A stretch of DNA of 28,933 bases from an uncultured Clostridia bacterium (GTDB lineage Bacteria > Bacillota > Clostridia > TANB77 > CAG-508): positions 1-28,933 of the forward strand of contig CANRQH010000005.1 of NCBI GenBank assembly GCA_947632745.1, read 5' to 3'. Position 1 is the first letter of the stretch; each line of letters starts with the position of its first letter. A program made the position numbers and the translations under genes. Positions 1 through 8,206 of the stretch are shown in pieces. A model generated the notes under the pieces. The model saw nothing but the letters and a program-made list of their open reading frames with translations. It was not told the DNA's origin and searched no databases.

Positions 1-465
1 ACCCATTACTAAATAGCATATCATAGAAAAAACTTTAAATTTTTTTAAATCTATTGAATTTAAAACTATACCTAAAATTGCAATTGCCCATATTATGCCA
101 AATATAGACCAACCAAAAGCAGGATTATATTCTCTTAATGTACAAAGTGCAAATGGTGTATAAGAACCAGCAATAAGTAAAAATATGGCACAATGGTCTA
201 AAATTTGAAATACCTTTTTTGCTGTAGAATTTGGTTTTAGTCCATGATAAAGGCTAGACATAGTGTAAAGTAAAATCATCGTAACTCCATAAATAGAACT
301 TGCAACAACTCCATAAGGATTATGGTGAATAGCTGCAAATACTATGCAAAGTACTAAAGCTACAACTCCAAGTGCAGCTCCTACAATATGAGAGGTCATA
401 TTAAAAATTTCTTCACCTTTTGTGTAAGTAGGTAATATTCGATCTTTTAATTTAATTCTTTTCAT
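1..465 (-). CDS. Hemolysin III / PAQR-family membrane protein (3' end outside window)
   Basis: The first 155 residues are visible and the gene runs off the left edge. The start is the ATG at 465-463, preceded on the minus strand by GGAG at good spacing. Several hydrophobic membrane segments are visible. The family motifs SSLYHG (around residue 72) and DHCAIFLLIAGSYTPF (around residues 92-107) are present; the His and Asp in these motifs are the conserved polar residues of the hemolysin III/YqfA group. The family sits in the cytoplasmic membrane. Its members are usually annotated as hemolysins, but their actual role is poorly established. The gene is transcribed away from miaB and has its own promoter just upstream. 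Family assignment is firm; function is not. Confidence 0.88.
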   Translation of the reverse strand, partial: MKRIKLKDRILPTYTKGEEIFNMTSHIVGAALGVVALVLCIVFAAIHHNPYGVVASSIYGVTMILLYTMSSLYHGLKPNSTAKKVFQILDHCAIFLLIAGSYTPFALCTLREYNPAFGWSIFGIIWAIAILGIVLNSIDLKKFKVFSMICYLVMG

Positions 466-498
466 AATAAATTATTCTCCATCAATCTAGTTTTTAAT

Positions 499-527
499 AC
501 TATATCATAAAGTTTTTAAAAATGCAA
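499..527 (-). promoter_or_regulatory. Promoter of the hemolysin III gene
   Basis: On the minus strand TTGCAT (527-522) is followed after 17 bases by TATAGT (504-499), with a TG one base upstream of the -10. It lies about 35 bases before the start codon. The rest of the 466-731 intergenic space shows only A/T-rich sequence and the palindrome at 668-685. Confidence 0.6.
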
Positions 528-667
528 TATATTTTTCATTTTATATGTGCAAAAGTGTATATGTATGCAAAAAGGCATAATTCAAAGAAAAAATATTTTT
601 TAAATTTAATGTACACAAAATCCCACCAAAAATATTAAAAAAAGGAGTAGAATTTGTAGATTTTTTT

Positions 668-685
668 AGTATAATGTGTTATACT
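668..685 (+). promoter_or_regulatory. Palindrome overlapping a TATAAT box upstream of miaB
   Basis: AGTATAA and TTATACT form a perfect 7-bp inverted repeat around TGTG. It contains TATAAT (670-675) and TATACT (680-685), either of which could be a -10 for miaB. No good -35 sits at 17 bases from either. It could be an operator or a pair of overlapping promoters; this is inference from symmetry alone. Confidence 0.35.
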
Positions 686-731
686 GTGAAGAGTATTATA
701 AGTAAAAAGCAAAAATGAAAGGAAAGCAAAA

Positions 732-2166
732 ATGAACGAACTACAAGAAATAGAAGAACAAAAACAATATATAAAAAAAGTTTCAAAAATAAATGAAAAC
801 AAGAATTTAAAATACACAATTTTAACAATGGGATGCAAACTAAATGAAAATGATTCAGAAAAAATTTGTGGCATGTTAGAAGAAATGGGTTACAATAGAA
901 CAGAAGACATAAACAAAGCAAATTTAGCAATATTTAACACTTGTTGTGTAAGAGAAAATGCAGAAGAAAGATTATTCGGAAAAATAGGTGAGCTAAAAAA
1001 CATAAAAGAAAAAAATAACTTAATAATAGCAATAGGTGGATGTATGATGCAAGAGCCACATATTTTAGAAAAAATAAAAAAATCATTTAACTATGTAGAC
1101 ATTGTTTTTGGAACACATACTATTCATAAATTACCAGAAGATATATATAAAGTTATAGAAAAACAAAAAAGGGTTGAAGACATAATAGATATAGATGGAA
1201 AAGTATATGAAGATTTACCTATTAGAAGAGATAGTAATATTCAAGGTTCTGTTACAATAATGTATGGATGCAACAATTTTTGTAGTTACTGTATAGTGCC
1301 ATATGTAAGAGGTAGAGAAAGAAGTAGAAAACCTTCAGATATAATAAAAGAAGTAAAAGATTTAGCAAGCAAAGGCTATAAGGAGATAATTTTACTTGGA
1401 CAAAATGTAAATTCATATTTACGTTCAGAAATGGAAGCAATTGCTAAAGGAACGTTAAAAGATGAAGCAGGAGACTATAAAGAAATAGATTCATTTGCAA
1501 AACTTTTAAGAGCAATAAACAAAATAGAAGGAATAGAAAGAATAAGGTTTATTTCTCCACACCCAAAAGACTTTACGAGTGATGTAATAGAAGCAATAAG
1601 GGATTGCGAAAAAGTTTGTAAATTCATACACTTGCCGCTTCAATCAGGTAGTACAAAAATGCTTAAAATAATGAATAGAAAATATACAAAAGAACAGTAT
1701 TTAGACTTAGTAGAAAAAATGAAAAAAGAAATTCCGAATGTTAAATTTTCTACAGACATAATAGTAGGATTTGCAGGAGAAACAGAAGAAGATTTTGAAG
1801 ACACATTAGATGTAGTAAGAAAAGTTCAGTTTGAGCAAGTTTATATGTTTATATATTCAAGAAGAAAAGGAACACCGGGAGATGAAATGGAAAATCAAAT
1901 TCCTGAAGAAATAAAACATAAAAGATTTGATAGGTTAAAAAAGTTAGTTGAAGACCAAATTGAAATAGATAACAAAAAATACGTAGGAACAATTCAAAAA
2001 GTATTGGTTGAAGGGCTAAGTAAAAATAACGAAAACATGTTAACACGGAAGAACAGAGACAAATAAAATAGTCAATTTTGAGGGAGACAAAAGTTTAATA
2101 GGCACTATGCAGGATTTAAAAATTATATCTCAGCATATGTGGTATTTAAGAGGAGAAATTCAATAA
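732..2166 (+). CDS. miaB: tRNA-2-methylthio-N6-dimethylallyladenosine synthase MiaB, with +1 shift at CGG (2046)
   Basis: MiaB is a radical-SAM methylthiotransferase that converts i6A37 to ms2i6A37 in tRNAs reading UNN codons. The N-terminal UPF0004 domain has its three cysteine motifs (CKLNEND, NTCCVRENAEERLFG, GGCMMQE). The radical-SAM cluster motif is C180-x3-C184-x2-C187. The reading frame meets CGG at codon 439 and would stop six codons later at 2066. Skipping the C at 2046 restores GRTETNKIVNF and the rest of the TRAM domain to a stop at 2164-2166, giving 477 residues, a normal MiaB length. The start ATG has GAAAGGAAAG upstream. A 6-codon ORF (715-735) overlaps the start as ATGA, and a roughly 16-bp tandem duplication covers the leader. 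Identity is certain; whether the shift is recoding or error cannot be decided from one site. Confidence 0.93.
2046..2049 (+). other. CGGA recoding/frameshift site in miaB
   Basis: The in-frame codon after ACA is CGG. Skipping its C gives GGA (Gly439) and restores the conserved GRT segment at the start of the TRAM domain. It is one of four such sites in the window. Confidence 0.75.
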
Positions 2167-2244
2167 TCAGAGCACTAGCATTTTGTATTATATTTTAGTT
2201 TCAGTAAGAGAAGAATTTTTTACTAGAAAGGAATGGGATTTAAT

Positions 2245-2673
2245 ATGAAAATTACAAAAGAAGAAATGGCTTATACAGAAGTTTTAAATGTGCTAAACTA
2301 TATAGAAAAGGAATATTTAGAAAAAGTTCCAAAAGAAATAATTGATTTTTTAGAAAAAAATTCATTAGAATACCCAATGTGTTTTGATGCAAATGGAGAT
2401 TTTAAAATTTCTCCACTAGCTGAAGCAATATTGTGTTATATAAATTTAGAATATTGGTGTGATAGTGAAGAAAGAAAAAAATTTATAGAAATATATAAAA
2501 GAAATGATGAAAAATTAAGTGAAAGTTATGATATAACTAAAGTTTTTGAAAATAGAAACCAAAAGAAGGAAGAAAACAAAAAACTAGATGAAACCACAAG
2601 TTTAATAGAAATAAAAGAAAACTTATTTCAAAAAATAATAAATAAAATAAAAAAATTTTTCAAAAGACAATAA
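2245..2673 (+). CDS. Hypothetical protein, 142 residues
   Basis: I do not recognise a named family. The start at 2245 is preferred over the in-frame ATG at 2233, because the AAAGGAA ribosome binding site ends one base before 2233 but lies at usable distance from 2245. The first 80 residues look like a compact helical domain (LNYIEKEYLEKVPKEIIDFL near the start, a NLEYWC segment around residues 73-78). A charged linker follows, then a Lys-rich amphipathic C-terminus (IINKIKKFFKRQ). There is no signal peptide or membrane segment. The gene sits between miaB and a second unknown gene and is flanked by two similar copies of the miaB 3' end. This suggests it entered by duplication or insertion. Confidence 0.6.
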   Translation: MKITKEEMAYTEVLNVLNYIEKEYLEKVPKEIIDFLEKNSLEYPMCFDANGDFKISPLAEAILCYINLEYWCDSEERKKFIEIYKRNDEKLSESYDITKVFENRNQKKEENKKLDETTSLIEIKENLFQKIINKIKKFFKRQ

Positions 2674-2683
2674 AGAATTGAAA

Positions 2684-2737
2684 GATTTAAAAATTAAATT
2701 TTAGAATATGTGGTATTAAAGAGGAGAACTTATATGA
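2684..2737 (+). pseudogene. Decayed copy of the miaB 3' end
   Basis: Read in the frame starting at 2684 this stretch gives DLKIKF*NMWY*RGELI*, matching the true MiaB end DLKIISQHMWYLRGEIQ at 2113-2166. The DNA aligns without gaps over about 54 bases at roughly 80 percent identity, including the run ATATGTGGTATT. Two in-frame stops show it is not coding. Its GAGGAG now serves as ribosome binding site for the next gene. Confidence 0.6.
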
Positions 2738-3588
2738 TAAGAAAAGAATTTTCAAAAGATATATCTGTTGATATAAGAAAGCCACCTAAAAAAAGAGCAA
2801 GAGAAATTGCTGAAATTTGGGGTGAAGATTATGAACCATTAATAAATGTATTGGAATTATGTATAAAAAACGATGTTGGAACTTTAGCATGTTGTGCAGG
2901 ACATGAAAATGACGAAATCCCGGATTCTTATATATTATTTAAAGCAGATAATAAGGTAGCATATTATATATTAGAATGTATGAGCAAAGATTCTATAACT
3001 GATGCAATTACAATAGACAGAAATCCAATTAGTAAAACTCCATCGTTTAGTGTTCATGCTAAATATGAAGATAGAGAAACTTTTTTTAATAGGATATATG
3101 CATGTATACAAGAATATTTAAGGGAAAATACAAGAAATAATAAAATAAAAATTAAAGGAATAAATAAAATTAAAAATATATACAAAAGAAATTATAGTGA
3201 TGAAAGTTTATTAAAAAGGATACTTATCTTAACTAATAATAAATACTTTGGAAGGTTAGTATGTTATGAACCTAAACGTAAAATTTATTATTTTCAAGAA
3301 AATGATATAAAAAGTATATATTCAGAAGAAGAAAAAGATATAAAAAGAACATATTCAGAAGAAGAAATTGAAAAAATTTATCCAGATGAATTTTTAATGG
3401 ATAAAGATTTAAGGGAAAATATGACAGTAATTGGAAGAGTAAAAAGAAAGTGCTTAAACAGCAAATTTGGATTAAACAAAATAGGAGATTTGTTTGAAGA
3501 GTTTAAAGGAATAATAAAAGCTGAAATAAGATATAGAAGAGAAGGTTATGTAGAAGAAATAGAAAATAAAAAATCTGAGCAAAGGTAA
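2734..3588 (+). CDS. Hypothetical protein, 284 residues, with ACCAGHE motif
   Basis: The function is unknown. The ATG at 2734 is chosen over a GTG at 2710 because GAGGAG lies 7 bases before it. The N-terminal half (residues 1-125) looks like a folded domain with a GTLACCAGHEND stretch around residues 48-59; the paired Cys plus His could be a metal or catalytic site, but this is a guess. Residues 130-180 are Lys- and Ile-rich. The region around residues 190-215 contains an imperfect internal repeat, IKSIYSEEEKD followed by IKRTYSEEEIE. There is no signal peptide or membrane segment. The ribosome binding site lies in a decayed copy of the miaB tail. Confidence 0.6.
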   Translation: MIRKEFSKDISVDIRKPPKKRAREIAEIWGEDYEPLINVLELCIKNDVGTLACCAGHENDEIPDSYILFKADNKVAYYILECMSKDSITDAITIDRNPISKTPSFSVHAKYEDRETFFNRIYACIQEYLRENTRNNKIKIKGINKIKNIYKRNYSDESLLKRILILTNNKYFGRLVCYEPKRKIYYFQENDIKSIYSEEEKDIKRTYSEEEIEKIYPDEFLMDKDLRENMTVIGRVKRKCLNSKFGLNKIGDLFEEFKGIIKAEIRYRREGYVEEIENKKSEQR

Positions 3589-3642
3589 GCTAAAATAATA
3601 AATAATAAATATATAGAAAATTGGACAGGAAGTGAACTAAAA

Positions 3643-6270
3643 TTGGAAATAGAAAAAGAAAAATGCTCACCAATGATGCAAAATTATTTAGAAACAAAGG
3701 AGCAATATAAGGACTGTATATTGTTTTATAGATTAGGCGATTTTTATGAAATGTTTTTTGATGATGCAGTACTTATTTCAAGAGTACTAGAACTAACTTT
3801 AACAGGAAAAGATTGTGGGTTAGAAGAACGTGCTCCAATGTGTGGAATTCCATATCATGCAGCTGAAAACTATATAGCAAAATTAGTCAACAAAGGCTAC
3901 AAAGTTGCAATATGTGAACAGCTAGAAGACCCAAAAACTGCAAAAGGTATAGTAAAAAGAGGAATAATAAAAGTTGTAACACCTGGAACTGTTGTAGAAT
4001 CTAATATGCTTGAAGAAAGAAAAAACAATTATATAATGAGTATATATAAAGCAGGATTATATTATGGAATAGCAATAAGTGACATTTCAACAGGTGAATT
4101 TTATTCAACTGGAATAAAAGAAAATAACAACTTTTCTTTATTATTAGACGAAATATCAAGATATACACCTGCAGAAATAGTTGTAAATAACATGATGAAT
4201 GAGTCAAAAGTAGAAATATCAGAAATTCAAACAAGATTTCCAAATGCATATATTACAACATGTGATGAAGCCTTTTTTAGTGATGATACATCTAAAATAC
4301 AAAAAGAAATTACTTTAGTAGACAATAAATCAAATACTATAACAGACTTAAATAAACATTTACTTGAAATTTCTGCAATTAATGGTTTAAAAGAATATAT
4401 AACAAGTACTCAAATGACAGATTTAAGCCATATAAACAAAGTTATAATATATTCAGTTTCTAAATATATGTCTTTAGACATAAATGCAAGAAGAAACTTA
4501 GAAATTACAGAAAAGTTAAGAGATAAATCTAAAAAAGGAACACTTTTATGGGTATTAGACAAAACATCAACCTCAATGGGAGGAAGATTGCTTAAACGTT
4601 GGTTAAATGACCCATTAATAGATATTAAAGAAATTAATAAAAGGCTAGATTCTGTAGAAGAGTTAAAAGACAACATAATGCTTAGAGGAGAAATAACAGA
4701 AAACCTAAAAAAGGTATATGATATAGAACGTTTAGCAGGAAAAATGGCATATGGAAATGCTATTCCAAGAGATATGGTAACTTTAAAAAATTCATTATTA
4801 AAATTACCAGAAATCAAACAAATACTATCATCTACGAAGTCAGAATATTTAAAAGAAATATATGAAAACATAGATGAGCTTCAAGACATGTACGAATTAA
4901 TAGAAAAATCAATAGTAGATGACCCACCAATGACAACGAAAGATGGTGGATATATAAAACTTGGTTATGATGAAGAAATAGACAAACTTAAGTCTGCAAC
5001 AACAGATGGAAAATCATGGCTTATGAAGTTGGAAGCGGATGAGAGAGAAAAAACAGGAATAAAATCATTAAAAGTAGGATTTAACAAAGTATTTGGCTAT
5101 TATATAGAAGTTACAAACACATACAAAAAGCAAGTTCCAGACACATATATTAGAAAACAAACTCTAACAAATGGAGAAAGATATATAACAGAAGAACTAA
5201 AAAACATGGAAAACCAAATATTAGGTGCAGAAGAAAAAGTAATAAAGCTCGAATTAGAAGAATTTAGAAAAATAAGAGAAACATTAACTCAAAATGTAAA
5301 AAGATTGCAACAAACAGCAGAAGCAGTATCTACTTTAGATGTACTAACATCATTTGCAAAAGTTGCAGAAGACATGAACTACTGTAAACCAACAATAAAC
5401 AATGAAGGAATAATAGACATAAAAGAAGGAAGGCACCCTGTAATAGAAAAAATGTTGCCATCAGGAGAATTTATACCAAATGACACATACTTAGACACAG
5501 ACGAAAATAGATTGTCTATTATAACAGGACCAAACATGGCAGGAAAATCTACTTATATGAGACAAGTAGCATTAATATCACTTATGGCACAAGTAGGAAG
5601 TTTTGTACCAGCAGAATCAGCTACAATAGGAATAGTAGACAAAATTTTCACAAGAGTAGGAGCATCAGATGACCTAAGCATGGGACAAAGTACGTTTATG
5701 GTAGAAATGATGGAGGTTGCAAACATTCTAAAAGATGCAACAAAAAACAGCTTAGTTATATTAGATGAAATAGGAAGAGGAACATCAACATATGATGGTT
5801 TATCTATTGCATGGGCAGTTGCAGAATATATTGCAGACAAAGAAAAATGTGGAGCAAAAACACTATTTGCAACACATTACCATGAAATGACAGCTTTAGA
5901 AGAAAAGCTTCCAGGAATAAAAAATTACTCAATAGCAGTAAAAGAAAAAGGTGAAGATATAATCTTTTTAAGAAAAATAGTAAAGGGCGGAACAGATGAA
6001 AGCTATGGAATACATGTTGCTCGCTTAGCAGGAGTTCCAAAAGATGTAACTAAAAGAGCAAACGAAATTTTAAAAACCCTAGAAAGAAAAAGTATTTTAA
6101 GAGACCAAAAGGCAGAAAAGCAAGATAAAAAACAAGTAGAAGGACAATATGATATGTATAACTTTAAGCTTGCAGAAATAGCTCACGAACTAGACTTAGT
6201 AAACCTAAACGAACTAACTCCAATAGATGCTTTAAATACTTTAGTTAAAATAAAAGAAAAAATGGCATGA
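3643..6270 (+). CDS. mutS: DNA mismatch repair protein MutS
   Basis: MutS recognises mismatches and small loops and recruits MutL. At 875 residues it has normal length. The mismatch-reading Phe-x-Glu motif is F34-Y35-E36 in GDFYEMF. The Walker A loop is GPNMAGKST (629-637). Walker B is LVILDE (D708, E709), followed by GRGTSTYDG, and the conserved FATHYHE has H745. The start is taken as TTG at 3643, with AGGAAGTGA upstream at good spacing; the first ATG (3673) would remove only part of the N-terminal arm. mutL does not follow. The gene ends in a small GGGGACGG hairpin and a strong bidirectional terminator. Confidence 0.95.
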   Translation: MEIEKEKCSPMMQNYLETKEQYKDCILFYRLGDFYEMFFDDAVLISRVLELTLTGKDCGLEERAPMCGIPYHAAENYIAKLVNKGYKVAICEQLEDPKTAKGIVKRGIIKVVTPGTVVESNMLEERKNNYIMSIYKAGLYYGIAISDISTGEFYSTGIKENNNFSLLLDEISRYTPAEIVVNNMMNESKVEISEIQTRFPNAYITTCDEAFFSDDTSKIQKEITLVDNKSNTITDLNKHLLEISAINGLKEYITSTQMTDLSHINKVIIYSVSKYMSLDINARRNLEITEKLRDKSKKGTLLWVLDKTSTSMGGRLLKRWLNDPLIDIKEINKRLDSVEELKDNIMLRGEITENLKKVYDIERLAGKMAYGNAIPRDMVTLKNSLLKLPEIKQILSSTKSEYLKEIYENIDELQDMYELIEKSIVDDPPMTTKDGGYIKLGYDEEIDKLKSATTDGKSWLMKLEADEREKTGIKSLKVGFNKVFGYYIEVTNTYKKQVPDTYIRKQTLTNGERYITEELKNMENQILGAEEKVIKLELEEFRKIRETLTQNVKRLQQTAEAVSTLDVLTSFAKVAEDMNYCKPTINNEGIIDIKEGRHPVIEKMLPSGEFIPNDTYLDTDENRLSIITGPNMAGKSTYMRQVALISLMAQVGSFVPAESATIGIVDKIFTRVGASDDLSMGQSTFMVEMMEVANILKDATKNSLVILDEIGRGTSTYDGLSIAWAVAEYIADKEKCGAKTLFATHYHEMTALEEKLPGIKNYSIAVKEKGEDIIFLRKIVKGGTDESYGIHVARLAGVPKDVTKRANEILKTLERKSILRDQKAEKQDKKQVEGQYDMYNFKLAEIAHELDLVNLNELTPIDALNTLVKIKEKMA

Positions 6271-6272
6271 TG

Positions 6273-6294
6273 CTTTTGGGGACGGAGAAAAAAG
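6273..6294 (+). repeat. Short hairpin with GGGGACGG core after mutS
   Basis: CTTTT and AAAAG flank a GGGGACGGAG core two bases after the mutS stop codon. The core matches that of the terminator hairpin at 26469-26503 and, on the other strand, resembles the core of the 31-bp units. The stem bases differ while the core is kept. Confidence 0.45.
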
Positions 6295-6353
6295 TCATTA
6301 TAAATAAGATTTGCATAGATTAAAAATCATAATAAATAATTTTAGAGAATATT

Positions 6354-6392
6354 AAAAGACTCAAGTACTTTTATTTAAGTACATGAGTCTTT
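6354..6392. terminator. Bidirectional terminator between mutS and the convergent gene
   Basis: AAAGACTCA and GTACTT pair with AAGTAC and TGAGTCTTT around a short loop, with one A/A mismatch. A-rich and T-rich flanks lie on both sides. It sits between convergent genes. Confidence 0.8.
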
Positions 6393-6407
6393 AAAAAATT
6401 TTTTAAT

Positions 6408-7329
6408 CTATGAAATTCTATCCATATTATCTTTTTTATTATCTTTACTTTCAAGATATTTAAGTCTAACCACAGCTAGTTCACATCCATAATTTTTATG
6501 TAATACATATTCATTAGATCTTTTTTCTAATCTACCAATATATACATAAGCTTTATCACTTTGCATATTTTGATTAATAGCTTCAATTAAAGAAACCATA
6601 TATTTAGGGTCACTTGTATATGGAACAATAATATTTCCGTAAAATTCACATGTTTCCTTAGTATCATTATCTATAATGGTTAATAAATATTTATCTATAT
6701 TATCTTTATATATACCATTAAAAAAGAAAATTGTTGACAAATGTTCTAATGTCAAGCCATTTTTTGAATATAGTACGTTTTTACCATTAAGCTTTCTAGG
6801 TATTTCAACTATATTTTTAGCAACATTACCTTTTCCAGAGAACACAGTCTTTAAGGCATGTTCAGGAATTGTATTTCCCTCAGTTGTAGGCTGTAATAAA
6901 TCAGACTGTTTTTCATTAAATACTTGCTTTTTACTTAAAATCTCAATGTATTCTTTTCTTCCAACATCAGTATTTAATAAATTATATGCTTCTTGAAGAA
7001 TTCCGCAATAATAAATCAACATCTTTTACATGTATATGGTGATTTGCAAAACTTCTAATTTTATCTTCTAATATAAGGATTTTTGCCTTTGGAGATAAAG
7101 TATGTAATTGTTCATTAAGATGGTTTCTTATTTGTACTTCTGATTGTTTAGCATTTTCATTTAAAGAATCACCAAATTTTACAGACATATTTACATATGC
7201 TTCTGTTAACCTATTAACATATGCTTCATCAACTTGTTCATCAGTTAACTCATTTAAAGTACTAATTAAATCATCATATTCAATTCCTAACCTAGTAAGG
7301 TAATTTTTCATATTAATTTTATTACTCAT
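6408..7329 (-). CDS. Unknown protein, 306 residues if read through a +1 shift at CGG (7005)
   Basis: Two overlapping minus-strand frames make one protein if the C at 7005 is skipped. The upstream frame gives 108 residues and then CGG, and would stop seven codons later. The downstream frame gives 198 residues from GGA to the stop at 6410-6408. Across the join the protein reads VDLLLGILQEAYNLLNTD. The stretch QEAYNLLNTDVGRKEY resembles helix III of a J domain, but there is no HPD motif, so a DnaJ role is not supported. The N-terminal part is helical and acidic; the C-terminal part looks mixed alpha/beta. There is no signal peptide. AGGAGG stands before the ATG at 7329. I cannot name the family. 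Confidence 0.6.
7002..7005 (-). other. CGGA recoding/frameshift site in the unknown minus-strand gene
   Basis: After TTG the in-frame codon is CGG (residue 109). Skipping its C gives GGA (Gly) and joins the two halves of the gene. It is the same geometry as in miaB, dnaE and trkH. Confidence 0.65.
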
Positions 7330-7373
7330 TATTATTTCCTCCTACGTAAATAATAAAAACTCTCTCACATATA

Positions 7374-7402
7374 ATTTTACCATATTTTGTAAAGAAAAGC
7401 AA
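7374..7402 (-). promoter_or_regulatory. Promoter of the 6408-7329 gene
   Basis: On the minus strand TTGCTT (7402-7397), a 17-base spacer and TAAAAT (7379-7374) lie about 45 bases before the start codon. Confidence 0.55.
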
Positions 7403-7482
7403 ATAAAACGAGTTCAAAATATTATATTGAGGGTAAGATACAACTATTGATGCCAAAGTTTTGGAAAAATTTTATATACATC

Positions 7483-7511
7483 TTGACAATTTCCTAATAA
7501 ATGGGTATAAT
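7483..7511 (+). promoter_or_regulatory. Consensus sigma-A promoter of the 58-residue gene
   Basis: TTGACA (7483-7488), exactly 17 bases, then TATAAT (7506-7511). This is a perfect consensus, so the small gene downstream is probably strongly transcribed. Confidence 0.85.
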
Positions 7512-7563
7512 AAAATATGTATGAGTTGAAATTAAAATAACTTTATAAAAGAAGGAGAAAAAA

Positions 7564-7740
7564 ATGCTATCAAAAATATGGAAAAAATTATGTATTTTAA
7601 TATTAATAATAGCTTGTCTTTTCAATATTATTTTAAAGCTAGTAGATAGAGTTTCATTTAACAAAGAAGCAGTAGAATCAGCCAAATATATGTTAGAGCA
7701 ACAAGAATATGAAAAAGACGAAGAAAATGCAATAAAATAA
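7564..7740 (+). CDS. Small single-span membrane protein, 58 residues
   Basis: The gene starts with ATG eight bases after GAAGGAG and encodes 58 residues. A short basic N-terminus (MLSKIWKKL) is followed by one hydrophobic span of about 18 residues (CILILIIACLFNIILKLV). A polar, acidic tail rich in Glu, Gln and Lys completes the protein. The layout suggests a membrane-anchored peptide with the tail in the cytoplasm or outside; a lipobox is not evident. The perfect promoter and strong ribosome binding site support expression. It lies directly before rpmE, whose promoter begins just after its stop. The function is unknown. Confidence 0.7.
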   Translation: MLSKIWKKLCILILIIACLFNIILKLVDRVSFNKEAVESAKYMLEQQEYEKDEENAIK

Positions 7741-7743
7741 TAC

Positions 7744-7772
7744 TTGAAATTTTTCATTAAATATGATAACAT
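7744..7772 (+). promoter_or_regulatory. Promoter of rpmE
   Basis: TTGAAA (7744-7749), 17 bases, then TAACAT (7767-7772) with an upstream TG (7764-7765), an extended -10. The leader that follows shares the 12-mer AACTTTATAAAA with the leader of the preceding small gene and carries a short GGC/GCC pairing at 7793-7807. Confidence 0.5.
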
Positions 7773-7833
7773 AAAATATAACTTTATAAAACGGCAAGAA
7801 AAAGCCAAACTTAAGGAAGAGGTGAAAAAAGCA

Positions 7834-8037
7834 ATGAAAAAAGAAATACAACCATCATATGGAGAAACAACAATTACTTGTGCTTGTGGAAATGTTATGA
7901 AAGTTGGTTCAACAAAAAAAGATTTAAAAGTTGATATATGCTCAAAATGTCATCCATTCTGGACAGGTAACTTAACAAGACGTGATACAGCAGGAAGTAG
8001 AGCAGATAGATTCAAGAAAAAATATGGCTTAGCATAA
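7834..8037 (+). CDS. rpmE: 50S ribosomal protein L31
   Basis: A 67-residue L31 of the zinc-binding type. The cysteine pattern is CAC in ITCACGN and CSKC in ICSKCHPFWTG, the standard Zn site. TRRDTAGSRADRFKKKYG near the end is typical. The correct start is the ATG at 7834 after AAGGAAGAGGTG; the upstream in-frame ATG at 7744 would add non-L31 sequence that overlaps the promoter. L31 binds at the 50S central protuberance and bridges the subunits. A terminator follows directly, so it is probably monocistronic or ends its operon. Confidence 0.96.
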   Translation: MKKEIQPSYGETTITCACGNVMKVGSTKKDLKVDICSKCHPFWTGNLTRRDTAGSRADRFKKKYGLA

Positions 8038-8044
8038 TAAAAAT

Positions 8045-8069
8045 AAGTAGCAAAAGCTACTTTATTTTT
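8045..8069 (+). terminator. Terminator of rpmE
   Basis: AAGTAGC and GCTACTT pair around AAAA, followed by TATTTTTTT. Confidence 0.85.
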
Positions 8070-8150
8070 TTGCAAAATTTAATTTTAAGATTATAAGCAG
8101 TAAATAGTAACAAGTTGTTATGAGCTCAATTATTTTTTTGCAAATTTATA

Positions 8151-8179
8151 TTGCTAAAAAAAATATAATTTGATATACT
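8151..8179 (+). promoter_or_regulatory. Promoter of the flippase gene
   Basis: TTGCTA (8151-8156), 17 bases, then TATACT (8174-8179), about 27 bases before the start codon. Confidence 0.6.
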
Positions 8180-8206
8180 TGTAAAAAAAGAAAAAGAAGG
8201 AAGATT

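Noticed and set aside
6985..7080. DnaJ domain in the unknown minus-strand gene
   Set aside because: Only a helix III-like stretch is visible; the HPD motif is absent.
7744..7833. N-terminal extension of L31 with an in-frame CGG (7792)
   Set aside because: L31 starts at 7834. The upstream part overlaps the promoter and is not L31 sequence, so this CGG is non-coding and is no exception to the CGG pattern.
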